Assembly: GCF_019972315.1 (NCBI RefSeq)
Contig: NZ_BLIZ01000001.1
Location: 1,066,513 to 1,130,512, forward strand
Direction: 5' to 3'
DNA from: Geobacter sp. AOG1
GTDB taxonomy: Bacteria; Desulfobacterota; Desulfuromonadia; Geobacterales; Geobacteraceae
DNA: 64,000 bases
Shown: positions 36,204 to 44,480 of the stretch, piece after piece
Layout: every line of letters begins with the position of its first letter
Position numbering within the stretch: the first letter of the stretch is position 1
Made by a program: the position numbers and the translations under genes
Notes under the pieces: generated by a model
What the model was told of the DNA's origin: nothing
The model's input: only the letters and a program-made list of their open reading frames with translations
Databases searched by the model: none

Positions 36204-37124
36204 CTATTGAATCTGTCTGCGTGTCAGTTCACTGGCGTAGTTGACCCCCAGAGAATCGCGGTGTTTCCTGGCCCAGTCTGTCAGCCTGGTTTTACCCAAA
36301 GGAGGAGAATCAACTGCCAGTAAGCCGGCCATCAACCCTCCGATTTCCTCGCGGGTTATGACGACATCGTGCGTCATTACCCCCATGATTTTCCCGGCGA
36401 GCAGGCCGAGCCATGGGGGGAGATCGATGATGGGCCGCCGGCAATCGATGACCCGGGCTAAATTCTCCACCAATTCGCGGAAGGTAAATGATTCCGGCCC
36501 AATTGCATCCCATGTCAGGTTATCGGTGCGCTTTCCTGCCGCAATGGCCAGTTCTGCAAAATCATCGACATGAATCGGCTGGATCCCGTAGCGGCCGTTA
36601 CCGAACAGGCCGTAGACGGGAAATGTACGCAGCACCCAGGCGATGTTGTTGATCAGGATATCCTCCCTGCCAAAGAAGACAGCCGGGCGAAGGATCGCAT
36701 ACGATACTCCCAGATTCTTGAGATATGACTCCAGTTCTGCCTTGCCGCGAAAATATTCGAAAGGAGAGTCCGCGGTTGGATTGGTAATGCTGACATGGAC
36801 GATCCGCTCGACTCCGGCCGCCTTGGCTGCATCGAACAGCCGCTTGGTGTTTTCCACCGCCGCCTTGTGTGAAAAACGCCGGTGATTGAACCTGACCCAG
36901 TAGGTGTTATAGAGTACCTTCGCTCCGGAGAGAGACTCTTGCAGTTGCTGCGGATGCTCGAAGGCGAGGGGGTGCGCTTCGACCTGCCCCTGGAAAGGGT
37001 CCGTGGCTGACCGGCTGTTGGTTATCGTGCGCACCTTAACCCCTTCTTGCAGCAACTTTTGTGCGATGGATTTTCCCGTGTAACCAAAGGCCCCAGTGAC
37101 TACATGCAGTTCTTTTGTTGACAT
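36204..37124 (-). CDS. NmrA-like NAD(P)-binding protein
   Basis: A 306-residue atypical SDR: HVVTGAFGYTGKSIAQKLLQEGVKVRTI at the N-terminus is the dinucleotide-binding motif, then YNTYWVRFNHRRFSHKAAVENTKRLFDAAKAAGVERIVHVS. It resembles NmrA and NDUFA9-type proteins that sense or reduce with NAD(P)H. GGAGGGCGATC precedes the ATG at 37124. It lies 54 bases downstream of a GbsR-like regulator gene. Confidence 0.85.
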   Translation of the reverse strand: MSTKELHVVTGAFGYTGKSIAQKLLQEGVKVRTITNSRSATDPFQGQVEAHPLAFEHPQQLQESLSGAKVLYNTYWVRFNHRRFSHKAAVENTKRLFDAAKAAGVERIVHVSITNPTADSPFEYFRGKAELESYLKNLGVSYAILRPAVFFGREDILINNIAWVLRTFPVYGLFGNGRYGIQPIHVDDFAELAIAAGKRTDNLTWDAIGPESFTFRELVENLARVIDCRRPIIDLPPWLGLLAGKIMGVMTHDVVITREEIGGLMAGLLAVDSPPLGKTRLTDWARKHRDSLGVNYASELTRRQIQ

Positions 37125-37142
37125 GATCGCCCTCCGTTCTTT

Positions 37143-37164
37143 TTGTTCAGAATTTTGTGAACAA
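37143..37164. promoter_or_regulatory. Candidate operator before the NmrA-like gene
   Basis: Palindrome TTGTTCA-GAATTTTG-TGAACAA in the gap between the regulator and the NmrA-like gene; its TTCA/TGAA words also occur in the repeats upstream of the regulator. Confidence 0.5.
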
Positions 37165-37178
37165 AGCAATCAAAAAAA

Positions 37179-37676
37179 TTACTTTCGGTTCGGAAGCAGA
37201 GAAACCAGCGCCTTGACCTGGGCTTCACTCTTAAGCGCAAGACGGGCAAGGTTGTCAAAGACATCCAGCATCTGCTTCATCTGGGCGAGTCGGTCGACGG
37301 CGATTCCTGATGGTGCTTTTTTCGCTTGCTCGCAGGTCAAGGAGATGCTTGCCAGGATTGGATCCAGTTCACGTTGCTTACGTTGCCTCATGATATTAAA
37401 CAGCATTTCCCACGCGTCAGGTTCACAGGCATAGAATTCGCGCCGGTCGCCCGGAAGAAAGACCTTTCTTATGACGTTCCAGGAACGCAGTTCCTTGAGA
37501 GATGTGCTGACGTTGCTCTTGCTGATCTGCAGCCGCTCGACTATCTCATCGATACACCATGGGCGGTCAGTGATAATGAGCAAACCATGAACTCTGGCCA
37601 CGGAGTTGTTGACTCCCCACGCACTCCCCATGGTTCCCCACGTTTCTACGAATTGATTGATCAGCTCTTCGTTCAT
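37179..37676 (-). CDS. GbsR/MarR-family regulator
   Basis: A 165-residue winged-helix protein. FVETWGTMGSAWGVNNSVARVHGLLIITDRPWCIDEIVERLQISKSNVSTSLKELRSWNVI fits the GbsR group (DNA-binding helix KSNVSTSLKEL), as does VFLPGDRREFYACEPD after it. Probable repressor of itself and of the NmrA-like gene. Confidence 0.9.
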   Translation of the reverse strand: MNEELINQFVETWGTMGSAWGVNNSVARVHGLLIITDRPWCIDEIVERLQISKSNVSTSLKELRSWNVIRKVFLPGDRREFYACEPDAWEMLFNIMRQRKQRELDPILASISLTCEQAKKAPSGIAVDRLAQMKQMLDVFDNLARLALKSEAQVKALVSLLPNRK

Positions 37677-37687
37677 CGATCACTCCA

Positions 37688-37723
37688 GGTTCTGTATGTT
37701 CAGAACATACAGAACATACAGAA
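37688..37723. promoter_or_regulatory. Repeated operator words upstream of the GbsR-like gene
   Basis: Three tandem AGAAC words at nine-base spacing (AGAACATAC twice, then AGAAC), the first forming a palindrome with TTCTGTATGTTC on its left. Likely regulator-binding site. Confidence 0.55.
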
Positions 37724-37811
37724 CTTTGTCAAGCCATTTGTCGGCACTAAAAAGTGTTTCAAGGCTTGACTCTGTCTTCACTTATCCTGCGCCGGCAAAG
37801 GGCCTTCATAC

Positions 37812-39200
37812 CTATTTCTTGAAGCTATCGAGCCATTTCCACCCATCGCTCAGTTCCGGGAATGCGGCACCGAGATGGACCGTCTTGACCGGGTCGGAGG
37901 GGGAGATGTTGAGGAAGACCGGTTCTTCCAGCAGTTCGACACCGGGGCCCCGCAGCGTGTGATTCTTGGCCCCGGCACTGCTGAAGGCGTCGAAAGCGAC
38001 CTGGGAATTGGCGTAGGGGACCAGATCGTCGCTCTTATGGTGATACATCCGTATCGGTACGGTTGGCTTCCAGGCGGCATTCACGTTCAGCCGGTCCCGG
38101 TACGCGTCGTTCGCCTTGAGGAAGTCGAGCAGCGGGCTCGCAGGGAGCGTGAGCTGGTCGACGAACTGCTGGGTCAGGACGCTTTTCGGTATGATCAGGT
38201 TCACCGGGCTGTAGCCCATCCCCATGGCCTCGTTGATCCTGTCCGATGGCGAATTGCCGTCGAACAAGGGAGGAATGGTGGTGCTATAGGTTGACGTCAA
38301 GGCGGATGCGGTGTTGAAGAGAGCCCCTCCGGAGGCGTAATTGTAGCTGGTGAGCAGGAAAGGGAGGAAGTACGGGGCCTTGAAGGTGGTGTTGGAGAGT
38401 ATGACCCCTCGCATGACGCCGGAAAGGTCATAGGGACCGGAGAGGGGGGCCGAGGCGGTGACGGTGAACTCTGCGGCATGATTGATCTGCAGTTCCCGCG
38501 TTGTGGTCATGGTCACGTACCCCCCCTCGGAATACCCCATGAGAAAGAGCTGGCTGTTCCATGAGCAGGGCGAGCTGCTTCCACCGATCAAGTCGCGGCT
38601 TGCCCTGAGCATGTCGATCACCTGCTGCGCCAGTGAACTGCCATGGACATAGGGCTGAGTGCCTGTGTTGTCCCCCAGCCCTTCGTAATCGGCCATGGCA
38701 ACGGCATAACCAGTGGATGCGATTGCTGCCGCAACCATGACTTCAGGATAATCGGCCGGCCTGTCCAGGTGAGCCAGATACTGGGATGGGGAATAAGGGC
38801 GGTACGGTTCGGTGCCGTGCTGGTACAGGAGGATCGGTACCGAAGGTTTGGCGCCGAAGATCGATTTCGGGAGGATGAGCAGGCCGGTCATGGTGTGCAG
38901 TCGGCCATCCGCTCCGGTGGATTGATAGGTAACTTTCTGCATTTCGAGGGTATAGGAGATGCTGGTCAGCAGCGTGCCGAAGCTGTTGATAAAACCGCCC
39001 CACTCCCAGCCGCCCAATGCCCGCGCGGCAGGTTGCTGAATGCCGGTGGTGATGCTGGCCAGCAGTGCCTTGGGGTCGATGTTGACTACGCCCGCAGCAG
39101 CCTGCTGAGGGGATGAATGTGAACCGCAGCCTGCAGCGAGGAGCGACATGGCCACAACTACCGTACGAAGTACGCGTGGTGCGCCGATGAACATGGTCAT
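37812..39200 (-). CDS. Secreted lipase-like alpha/beta hydrolase (lipoprotein)
   Basis: A 462-residue protein with a lipobox signal sequence (VVVAMSLLAAGC). The hydrolase core shows ILLYQHGTEPYRPYSP (oxyanion region), the nucleophile elbow LMGYSEGGYVTM, and a late MYHHKSDDLVPYANS with the probable catalytic Asp, followed by a His-containing tail. Resembles secretory lipases and esterases. AGGAGATATAACC precedes the ATG at 39200; the frame to 39296 has no support. Substrate unknown. Confidence 0.85.
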   Translation of the reverse strand: MTMFIGAPRVLRTVVVAMSLLAAGCGSHSSPQQAAAGVVNIDPKALLASITTGIQQPAARALGGWEWGGFINSFGTLLTSISYTLEMQKVTYQSTGADGRLHTMTGLLILPKSIFGAKPSVPILLYQHGTEPYRPYSPSQYLAHLDRPADYPEVMVAAAIASTGYAVAMADYEGLGDNTGTQPYVHGSSLAQQVIDMLRASRDLIGGSSSPCSWNSQLFLMGYSEGGYVTMTTTRELQINHAAEFTVTASAPLSGPYDLSGVMRGVILSNTTFKAPYFLPFLLTSYNYASGGALFNTASALTSTYSTTIPPLFDGNSPSDRINEAMGMGYSPVNLIIPKSVLTQQFVDQLTLPASPLLDFLKANDAYRDRLNVNAAWKPTVPIRMYHHKSDDLVPYANSQVAFDAFSSAGAKNHTLRGPGVELLEEPVFLNISPSDPVKTVHLGAAFPELSDGWKWLDSFKK

Positions 39201-39381
39201 GGTTATATCTCCTGTTCCGTATGTCCGGTGCGGGATTGTCAATAGTGGACAACCGCATACAGTTAAGAGTGTATGCCTGTAAACGTCATGAATCAAGTCT
39301 CAAACGCGGGCTGTTCCGCCGTATGCCCGGCGACGGCTGTTGTGGAAAATACAGGGACTATACGTAATTTAGGAAGGAAAA

Positions 39382-39412
39382 GGGCCAGGCATAAGCAGCC
39401 TGGCCCCCTTGT
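39382..39412 (-). terminator. Terminator of the PpiC-type gene
   Basis: Stem GGGCCAGGC / GCCTGGCCC with flanking A and T-rich bases. Just beyond it lies CAGGGACTATACGTAATTT, a further match to the upstream half of the dispersed element. Confidence 0.8.
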
Positions 39413-39440
39413 CGCACTGATTGCGCTACGAATCCACCTT

Positions 39441-39722
39441 CTATTCGGTGCGGCTGGTGACCTCCAGCAGGTGGAAGCCGAACTGGGTCTGGATCGGACC
39501 GAGGACCTTTCCCACTTCGCCGGTGAAAACAGCCTGATCGAACTCCTTGACCATCTGGCCCGGGCCGAAGGCACCCAGATCTCCGCCCTGCTTGCCCGAC
39601 GGGCAGAGGGAATGTTCCCGCGCAACGGCCGCAAAGTCGGCACCAGTCTCAATCTGCTTCTTGAGGTCTTCACAGACCTCCTTGCTTTTCACCAGGATGT
39701 GGCGGGCAGTGGCTCTTGCCAT
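39441..39722 (-). CDS. Parvulin-type peptidyl-prolyl isomerase, single domain
   Basis: A 93-residue cytosolic parvulin like PpiC: ARHILVKSKEVCEDLKKQIETGADFAAVAREHSLCPSGKQGGDLGAFGPGQMVKEFDQAVF, then TQFGFHLLEV. No signal peptide. ACAAGGAGAACACA precedes the ATG. A 3' fragment of this gene lies 3.3 kb away at 36095. Confidence 0.95.
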   Translation of the reverse strand: MARATARHILVKSKEVCEDLKKQIETGADFAAVAREHSLCPSGKQGGDLGAFGPGQMVKEFDQAVFTGEVGKVLGPIQTQFGFHLLEVTSRTE

Positions 39723-39927
39723 TGTGTTCTCCTTGTTGTGTAAGTTTCTCCCGTGTGGGATGGGAAATCATAGCACAGTAGTTCAATGGTGGACAGCGTC
39801 TTTTGGCGCTGCCCACCCGGCGGGAAAGGCTCTGTTCGGTGTCAGCCGCCGTTTCTTGCCATACTGCTGGTCAACGGCGGACTGGGGCGCTAAACTGTAG
39901 CTATAACGCAAGAAAGGGGGAGCAGCC

Positions 39928-40839
39928 ATGACAGCAACCATAACCTGTCAGGAACTGAACAAGCGGCTCGCTGACGGCGGTGCACTGCGTGTTGTCGATG
40001 TCCTGCCACCGGAGGTATATGCGGCCCGGCATCTTCCCGGCGCCCGCAACGCCTGCGTCTATGAGATCGTTTTTCTGAAGGGCGTTGCAGAACTGGCGCC
40101 CGACCCGGCCACGCCGCTAGTGCTGTACGACGCCACCGGCACGACCATGGCGGCGGCAACGGCTCGCGAGAAGCTGCTGGAGGCCGGCTACCGTGATGTG
40201 CGCGTCCTGTCCGGCGGTCTGGCTGGCTGGTGTGCAGCCGGCTTTCCCGTGGAACCGGCGGCCGACCCGCCACCGGAACCGGTCCTCAGGGATGGAACCT
40301 ATCGGCTCGACCCGTCCGCTTCGGTTCTGGAATGGATCGGCCGGAATTTCAACAACCGGCACTATGGCCGGATCCCCTTCAGCGGTGGCGAGCTCGTCAT
40401 CGCCGCCGGGGAACTGCAGCGGGGGGAGCTTACCCTGGATATGACCGGGATCACCAACCTGGACCTGCAGGACGAAACCTACCGGCGGATGCTCGTCCAC
40501 CACCTGAAGTCGGATGACTTCTTCGCCGTCGACCGGTATCCCGTGGCCGGCATCCGGATCAGCGGCTGGCAGCGGATTGCCGGTGCCACACCGGGAGCGC
40601 CCGACCACACCGTGGAGGGTGAGCTGACCATCAAGGGGATCACCCGGCGGATAGCCTTCCCGGCCGCGGTGGCGCCCCAGGAAGACGGCAGCCTCAAGGC
40701 CCAGGCGGCCTTTGACATCGACCGAACCGCCTGGAATATCGCCTACGGTTCGGGCAAACTGTTCGAAAAACTGGGGATGCATCTGGTTCACGACCGGATC
40801 GATATCGAGCTGTTCATCGTCGCGCGACGGTCCGGGTAG
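39928..40839 (+). CDS. Rhodanese-like / YceI-like fusion protein
   Basis: A 303-residue two-domain protein. Residues about 5-110 are a rhodanese domain (LRVVDVLPPEVYAARHLPGARN, VRVLSGGLAGWCAAGFPVE), but the active-site position reads LVLYDATGTTMAAA without the catalytic cysteine, so it is probably inactive for sulfur transfer. Residues about 125-300 are a YceI-like lipocalin fold (YRLDPSASVLEWIGRNFNNRHYG, VEGELTIKGITRRIAFPA) which binds isoprenoid-like lipids. No signal peptide, so it would be cytoplasmic unlike most YceI proteins. GGGGGAGCAGCC precedes the ATG. Confidence 0.87.
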   Translation: MTATITCQELNKRLADGGALRVVDVLPPEVYAARHLPGARNACVYEIVFLKGVAELAPDPATPLVLYDATGTTMAAATAREKLLEAGYRDVRVLSGGLAGWCAAGFPVEPAADPPPEPVLRDGTYRLDPSASVLEWIGRNFNNRHYGRIPFSGGELVIAAGELQRGELTLDMTGITNLDLQDETYRRMLVHHLKSDDFFAVDRYPVAGIRISGWQRIAGATPGAPDHTVEGELTIKGITRRIAFPAAVAPQEDGSLKAQAAFDIDRTAWNIAYGSGKLFEKLGMHLVHDRIDIELFIVARRSG

Positions 40840-40865
40840 ATCGACTCTTCCCCTGCGAGGCACCA

Positions 40866-41693
40866 TTGAAGTATGTAAAATGGCTGACAACAATCGTCCT
40901 TGGCTGCATTGCCCTCTATAGCATCTATATTGGCATTTCCCTCTACCGTCTCCCCTCGGTGGCAGCGCTTGCCGACCGCTCGGCGAACCTGACCATCCAG
41001 GTGAAGGACTGGAGGGGGAAGCTTCACCCTTTTGTCGTCGGTCCGCAGAACCCCTGGTGGACCCCGTCGAAAAGCATCCCCGCGGAGATGAAATGGGCGG
41101 TCATCGTGGCGGAAGACGTCAACTTCTACCGGCACGAGGGGATCGATGTCAAAGCGCTCAAGAACGCCATCACGTATGACCTGGAGAAGAAGCGCTTCGC
41201 CCGGGGTGCCTCGACCATCACCCAGCAGACGGCGAAGAATCTCTTTCTCTCCCGGGACAAGACCATCACCCGCAAGATCAAGGAGCTCTATCTCGCCAAG
41301 CGGCTGGAACAGGAACTGACCAAGGGGCGGATCATCGAACTCTACCTCAACGTCGTCGAGCTGGGACCGATGGTGTACGGGGTCGGCCATGGTGCCCGTT
41401 ACTATTTCGGCAAGCCGGCCAGCACTCTCACCCCACGTGAATGCGCCTTCCTCGCCGCCATGCTTCCCGGCCCGCAGAAGGTCTACAATCCATATCGCCA
41501 CCTGGACCGGGTGCTGAAACGCTCCGACATGATCCTGGGACAGTTGCGCCAGAAGGGGGTACTGAGTGAGGCGGAGTACCGCCAGGCGCTGGCGGAGACG
41601 CCCAATATCAGCGGCATGCAGAAGAAGGTGGATCAGAGTTTCTCCGCCAAGGCGCGGCGATTCTTCAGGGACCTGTTCGGGTTTTCCCGGTGA
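40866..41693 (+). CDS. mtgA: Monofunctional peptidoglycan glycosyltransferase (GT51)
   Basis: A 275-residue membrane-anchored transglycosylase with one N-terminal transmembrane helix. GT51 motifs: VIVAEDVNFYRHEGID (catalytic Glu), RGASTITQQTAKNLFLS, and KELYLAKRLEQELTKGRIIELYLNVVELG with the second Glu. It polymerises lipid II glycan chains without a transpeptidase domain. TTG start at 40866 preceded by GCGAGG, 26 bases after the YceI-like gene, so likely the same operon. Confidence 0.93.
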   Translation: MKYVKWLTTIVLGCIALYSIYIGISLYRLPSVAALADRSANLTIQVKDWRGKLHPFVVGPQNPWWTPSKSIPAEMKWAVIVAEDVNFYRHEGIDVKALKNAITYDLEKKRFARGASTITQQTAKNLFLSRDKTITRKIKELYLAKRLEQELTKGRIIELYLNVVELGPMVYGVGHGARYYFGKPASTLTPRECAFLAAMLPGPQKVYNPYRHLDRVLKRSDMILGQLRQKGVLSEAEYRQALAETPNISGMQKKVDQSFSAKARRFFRDLFGFSR

Positions 41694-41731
41694 GCCCGGT
41701 GCAGGATTGCCGGGAACGATACTCAATGCAC

Positions 41732-41754
41732 AAGGCGGCCGACTGGCCGCCTTT
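41732..41754. terminator. GGCGGCC palindrome copy 11
   Basis: AAGGCGGCC-GACT-GGCCGCCTT in the convergent gap between the glycosyltransferase and DoxX genes. Confidence 0.8.
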
Positions 41755-41804
41755 TCAGCTGATACACAATCTCCGTTCTTCCGGAACCTCCGGGACCACC
41801 CCGC

Positions 41805-42215
41805 CTATCGGTCAGGAACTGTGCCGTTGCCGCCAGCCCTCAGGGAATCGATGCTCCAGATTCCACCCCCCTGCGCAGCGATGAACAGGAACACAAAGCA
41901 GTAAATTACGGCGAGTTCGCCATTGTTCTGGATCGGCAACAGCGCCTTGGGCCCGTGCGCCATCCAGTAGGCGACGGCCATCTCACCGCTCGCTATGAAG
42001 GCTGCCCAGTGGGTGAACAGGCCGACCATCACCAGGATGCCCCCAACCAGTTCGATGGAGCCACCGACATAGGTAATGAAGGGGGGAACTCCTGGCGGCA
42101 TGCCCATCGGAAATCCGAACAGCTTCTGGGCGCCGTGCCACAGAAACAGAAAACCGACAACGATCCGCATCAGCGCGTAACAGTGGGAACTGTACTTCGA
42201 CATGAATGATTTCAT
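41805..42215 (-). CDS. DoxX-family membrane protein
   Basis: A 136-residue protein with four transmembrane helices and the family start LMRIVVGFLFLWHGAQKLFGFPMG, then GSIELVGGILVMVGLFTHWAAFIASGEMAVAYW. Role in redox or membrane stress in some species, otherwise unknown. GGGAGGTGTTACC precedes the ATG at 42215. Confidence 0.9.
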   Translation of the reverse strand: MKSFMSKYSSHCYALMRIVVGFLFLWHGAQKLFGFPMGMPPGVPPFITYVGGSIELVGGILVMVGLFTHWAAFIASGEMAVAYWMAHGPKALLPIQNNGELAVIYCFVFLFIAAQGGGIWSIDSLRAGGNGTVPDR

Positions 42216-42329
42216 GGTAACACCTCCCGTTAATTGCTCTGCCTTGCGTTCATTATACACCGTGATGGAGAAAGTGGGGGACGCCCCAGGGGTGAGTAAA
42301 TAAAAAAGACCTCATATATCCGATTATAA

Positions 42330-42359
42330 TTGACGAAGCTCTTCGTATGCATGTATAGT
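42330..42359 (+). promoter_or_regulatory. Strong candidate promoter of a short transcript
   Basis: TTGACG, 18-base spacer, TATAGT. Transcription would start near 42366 and, given the terminator at 42499, give an RNA of about 165 bases. Confidence 0.6.
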
Positions 42360-42405
42360 AACTCCAGGCATCAACGCAAACCAGGATTGAAAGGAGACTA
42401 CGCCG

Positions 42406-42468
42406 ATGTGGACTGAAAGATTTCGTATTCGCCCGGTATCCCGTTGCAAGGAAGGTTGCAGTATTTAG
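42406..42468 (+). CDS. Possible 20-residue peptide with two cysteines
   Basis: A 20-codon frame from ATG at 42406 with AAAGGAGACTACGCCG in front, encoding a peptide that starts MWTERFRIR and ends CKEGCSI. It lies inside a compact unit with its own promoter and terminator. It could be a true small peptide, a leader peptide, or incidental within a small RNA; coding is unproven. Confidence 0.4.
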   Translation: MWTERFRIRPVSRCKEGCSI

Positions 42469-42526
42469 CCCGCCAAGCTGATTGGCGGGCGATTCCAGAA
42501 AGCCCCTGTAGAAATACGGGGGCTTT
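42468..42526 (+). terminator. Hairpin followed by Rho-independent terminator
   Basis: GCCCGCCA-AGCTGAT-TGGCGGGC at 42468-42490, then AAAGCCCCTGTA / TACGGGGGCTTT at 42499-42526 with a T tract. The first hairpin begins at the peptide's stop codon. Confidence 0.8.
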
Positions 42527-42632
42527 TTCTTTCCCTATCGGCCTGTCTCCCGGCTGGCGGTCCGCCAGTCCCCTTGTTGGCACTGCACCCCCCCAGGGAC
42601 AGCCGTGCTCTTCACGGCGAAGACGGGTTATG

Positions 42633-42670
42633 AAACGACAAAGGCGGCCAATTGGCCGCCTTTGTCGTTT
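42633..42670. repeat. GGCGGCC palindrome copy 12, extended to 38 bp perfect
   Basis: The arms are extended by AAACGACAAA and TTTGTCGTTT, giving a perfect 38-base palindrome (centre AATT). It lies 78 bases upstream of the TRIC gene, on the same strand, after the short transcript. Confidence 0.85.
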
Positions 42671-42747
42671 GTGCCGCTATGCTTGCATTTCCCGGATTGC
42701 CTTTGCCCGGACATCCGGGTAAACTGCCGGCAAGGAGGATGGTAACC

Positions 42748-43368
42748 GTGAACCTGCTCTACAGCCTCGATCTGCTCGGTACCGCTGCCTTTGCAGCGTC
42801 CGGCGCACTGGCCGGCATTCGCCGGGATATGGACCTGTTCGGCGTGCTGATGCTCGGCATGGTAACCGCGACCGGCGGCGGAACCCTGCGGGACCTGCTT
42901 CTGGGGGACACTCCGCCCTTCGTCTTCAAGGACGAGACCTATTTCTACCTCTCGATTTTCGTCTCCCTGGCGGTTTTTCTGTTCCACAGGCGGGTGGGCC
43001 TCCTGCAGCTCCCCCTCCTCTACCTCGACGCACTGGGACTGGGCACCTTCGTGGTGATCGGCACCGGCAAGGCGCTCGACTTCCAGATGGGTTTCATCGG
43101 CTCGGTGATGATGGGGGTCATGACCGCCACCGCCGGGGGGATGATGCGCGACATGCTCTCCTCCCAGGTTCCGCTGGTGCTGCAAAAGGAGGTCTACGCC
43201 TCAGCCTGCCTGGTGGGGGGGACCCTCCTCTACCTGCTCCACCTCACCCCCCTGCCGACCACCTGGTCGCTCATCCTCTCCGCGCTGGCGGTGATCGTGC
43301 TGCGTGTCTGCGCCATCCACTTCAACTGGTCATTGCCGAAGGCCTCCCGAAATTCCGGCAGCTGCTGA
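42748..43368 (+). CDS. TRIC-type cation channel (YicG/UPF0126 family)
   Basis: A 206-residue protein with about seven hydrophobic helices in two homologous halves, each with the glycine-rich signature: TATGGGTLRDLLLG in the first, TATAGGMMRDML in the second. Bacterial TRIC homologues are trimeric K+/Na+ channels. GTG at 42748 is chosen because AAGGAGG at 42732 is at correct distance; an ATG at 42739 would overlap that site. Confidence 0.92.
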   Translation: MNLLYSLDLLGTAAFAASGALAGIRRDMDLFGVLMLGMVTATGGGTLRDLLLGDTPPFVFKDETYFYLSIFVSLAVFLFHRRVGLLQLPLLYLDALGLGTFVVIGTGKALDFQMGFIGSVMMGVMTATAGGMMRDMLSSQVPLVLQKEVYASACLVGGTLLYLLHLTPLPTTWSLILSALAVIVLRVCAIHFNWSLPKASRNSGSC

Positions 43369-43490
43369 TCGCTGCGTATCACGATTTCTTGACCTGGGTC
43401 ATGTGACCTGCTGCGGACTCCGTGTACTCTGGCACTTGCTGACGGGGATGACGCCCGCCAGTTACCAACCATTCACAAGGAGTTTGAACC

Positions 43491-43772
43491 ATGGGAAATT
43501 GCGGATGCGGCCACGACGCCGGGGCTGGGCCTTATGCAGAAGGAAGGGAACTGGTGGAGTTCGTCAGCCGAGCCCACGGCGGCAGCCTCAGGGAGCGGCC
43601 AGTTCCCGGTGGCGGCTTACCCACCACCTGTCGGGGGTGCGGCGCCCCCTTCACCCTGATCAGCTTTGTGGACAGCTGCCCGGCCTGTGGTGGTGTTCAT
43701 GCCGTATCGCCGCCACGCTGCGACGATCCGGCGAATATCCAGTTTGCAGGGGCGGGTTACACGTTGCCGTGA
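43491..43772 (+). CDS. Cys-rich small protein, possible zinc ribbon
   Basis: A 93-residue protein starting MGNCGCGHD, with CRGCGAPF and CPACGGVH spaced as a four-cysteine zinc ribbon, and another Cys near the end. Not a family I can name. AAGGAGTTTGAACC precedes the ATG. Convergent with the DUF554 gene. Confidence 0.75.
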   Translation: MGNCGCGHDAGAGPYAEGRELVEFVSRAHGGSLRERPVPGGGLPTTCRGCGAPFTLISFVDSCPACGGVHAVSPPRCDDPANIQFAGAGYTLP

Positions 43773-43793
43773 AGCTGAAGGGGTAACGGAAAA

Positions 43794-44480
43794 TTATGCC
43801 AGGCCGAATATCCAGACAAGCCCCACCGCCACAAAGACCGACGGCAGCATGTTGCCCACCGGCAGACGCTTGATCCCGATCAGGTCGAGACCGATTGCGG
43901 CGATCAGCAGGCCGCCGACCGCATTCATCTCCAGGACGACGGGTTCGGTCAGCATCGCCCTGGCGGAGACGGCAGCCAGGGTTATCCCCCCCTGGTAGAG
44001 CGCCACCGGCAGTGCCGAAAAGAGCACGCCGATTCCGAGCGTCGAAGCCAGGGCAATGGAAGCTATCCCGTCCAGCGCGGCTTTGGCGTAGAGAATGGCC
44101 GGCTTCCCCCCCAGGCCGTCCTGGAGCGATCCCATGATCGCCATGGCGCCGACGCAGTAGAGGAGGCTGGCCGCCACAAAGCCCTCCGCACTGTTCCCCG
44201 CGCCGGCAAAACGGCCCTGCATCCACTGGCCGAACCTCTCCAGACGCGCCTCTATCTGCACGATCTCACCGATCACCCCGCCCAGCAGCAGACTGCCGAT
44301 AACGATCATCGGCTGCCTGCTCTTCAGCGCCAGTTGCAGCCCGATCAACAGCACCGTCAGCCCCAGCCCCGCCATGACAGTCTGCCGCATCCGGCTCGGG
44401 GCGATGCGGCCGGCATAGCGGCCGACCAGGGCGCCGGCACAGATCGCGGCAACGTTGACGATGGTTCCGGTCAGAATCAT
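43794..44480 (-). CDS. DUF554 membrane protein
   Basis: A 228-residue inner-membrane protein with six to seven hydrophobic segments. GTIVNVAAICAGALVGRYAGRIAP at the N-terminus and GSLLLGGVIGEIVQIEARLERFG are typical of DUF554 (YdfK/YqgA). Possibly a transporter; role unknown. CCCAGGAGGATGAAGAAGC precedes the ATG. Confidence 0.9.
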   Translation of the reverse strand: MILTGTIVNVAAICAGALVGRYAGRIAPSRMRQTVMAGLGLTVLLIGLQLALKSRQPMIVIGSLLLGGVIGEIVQIEARLERFGQWMQGRFAGAGNSAEGFVAASLLYCVGAMAIMGSLQDGLGGKPAILYAKAALDGIASIALASTLGIGVLFSALPVALYQGGITLAAVSARAMLTEPVVLEMNAVGGLLIAAIGLDLIGIKRLPVGNMLPSVFVAVGLVWIFGLA

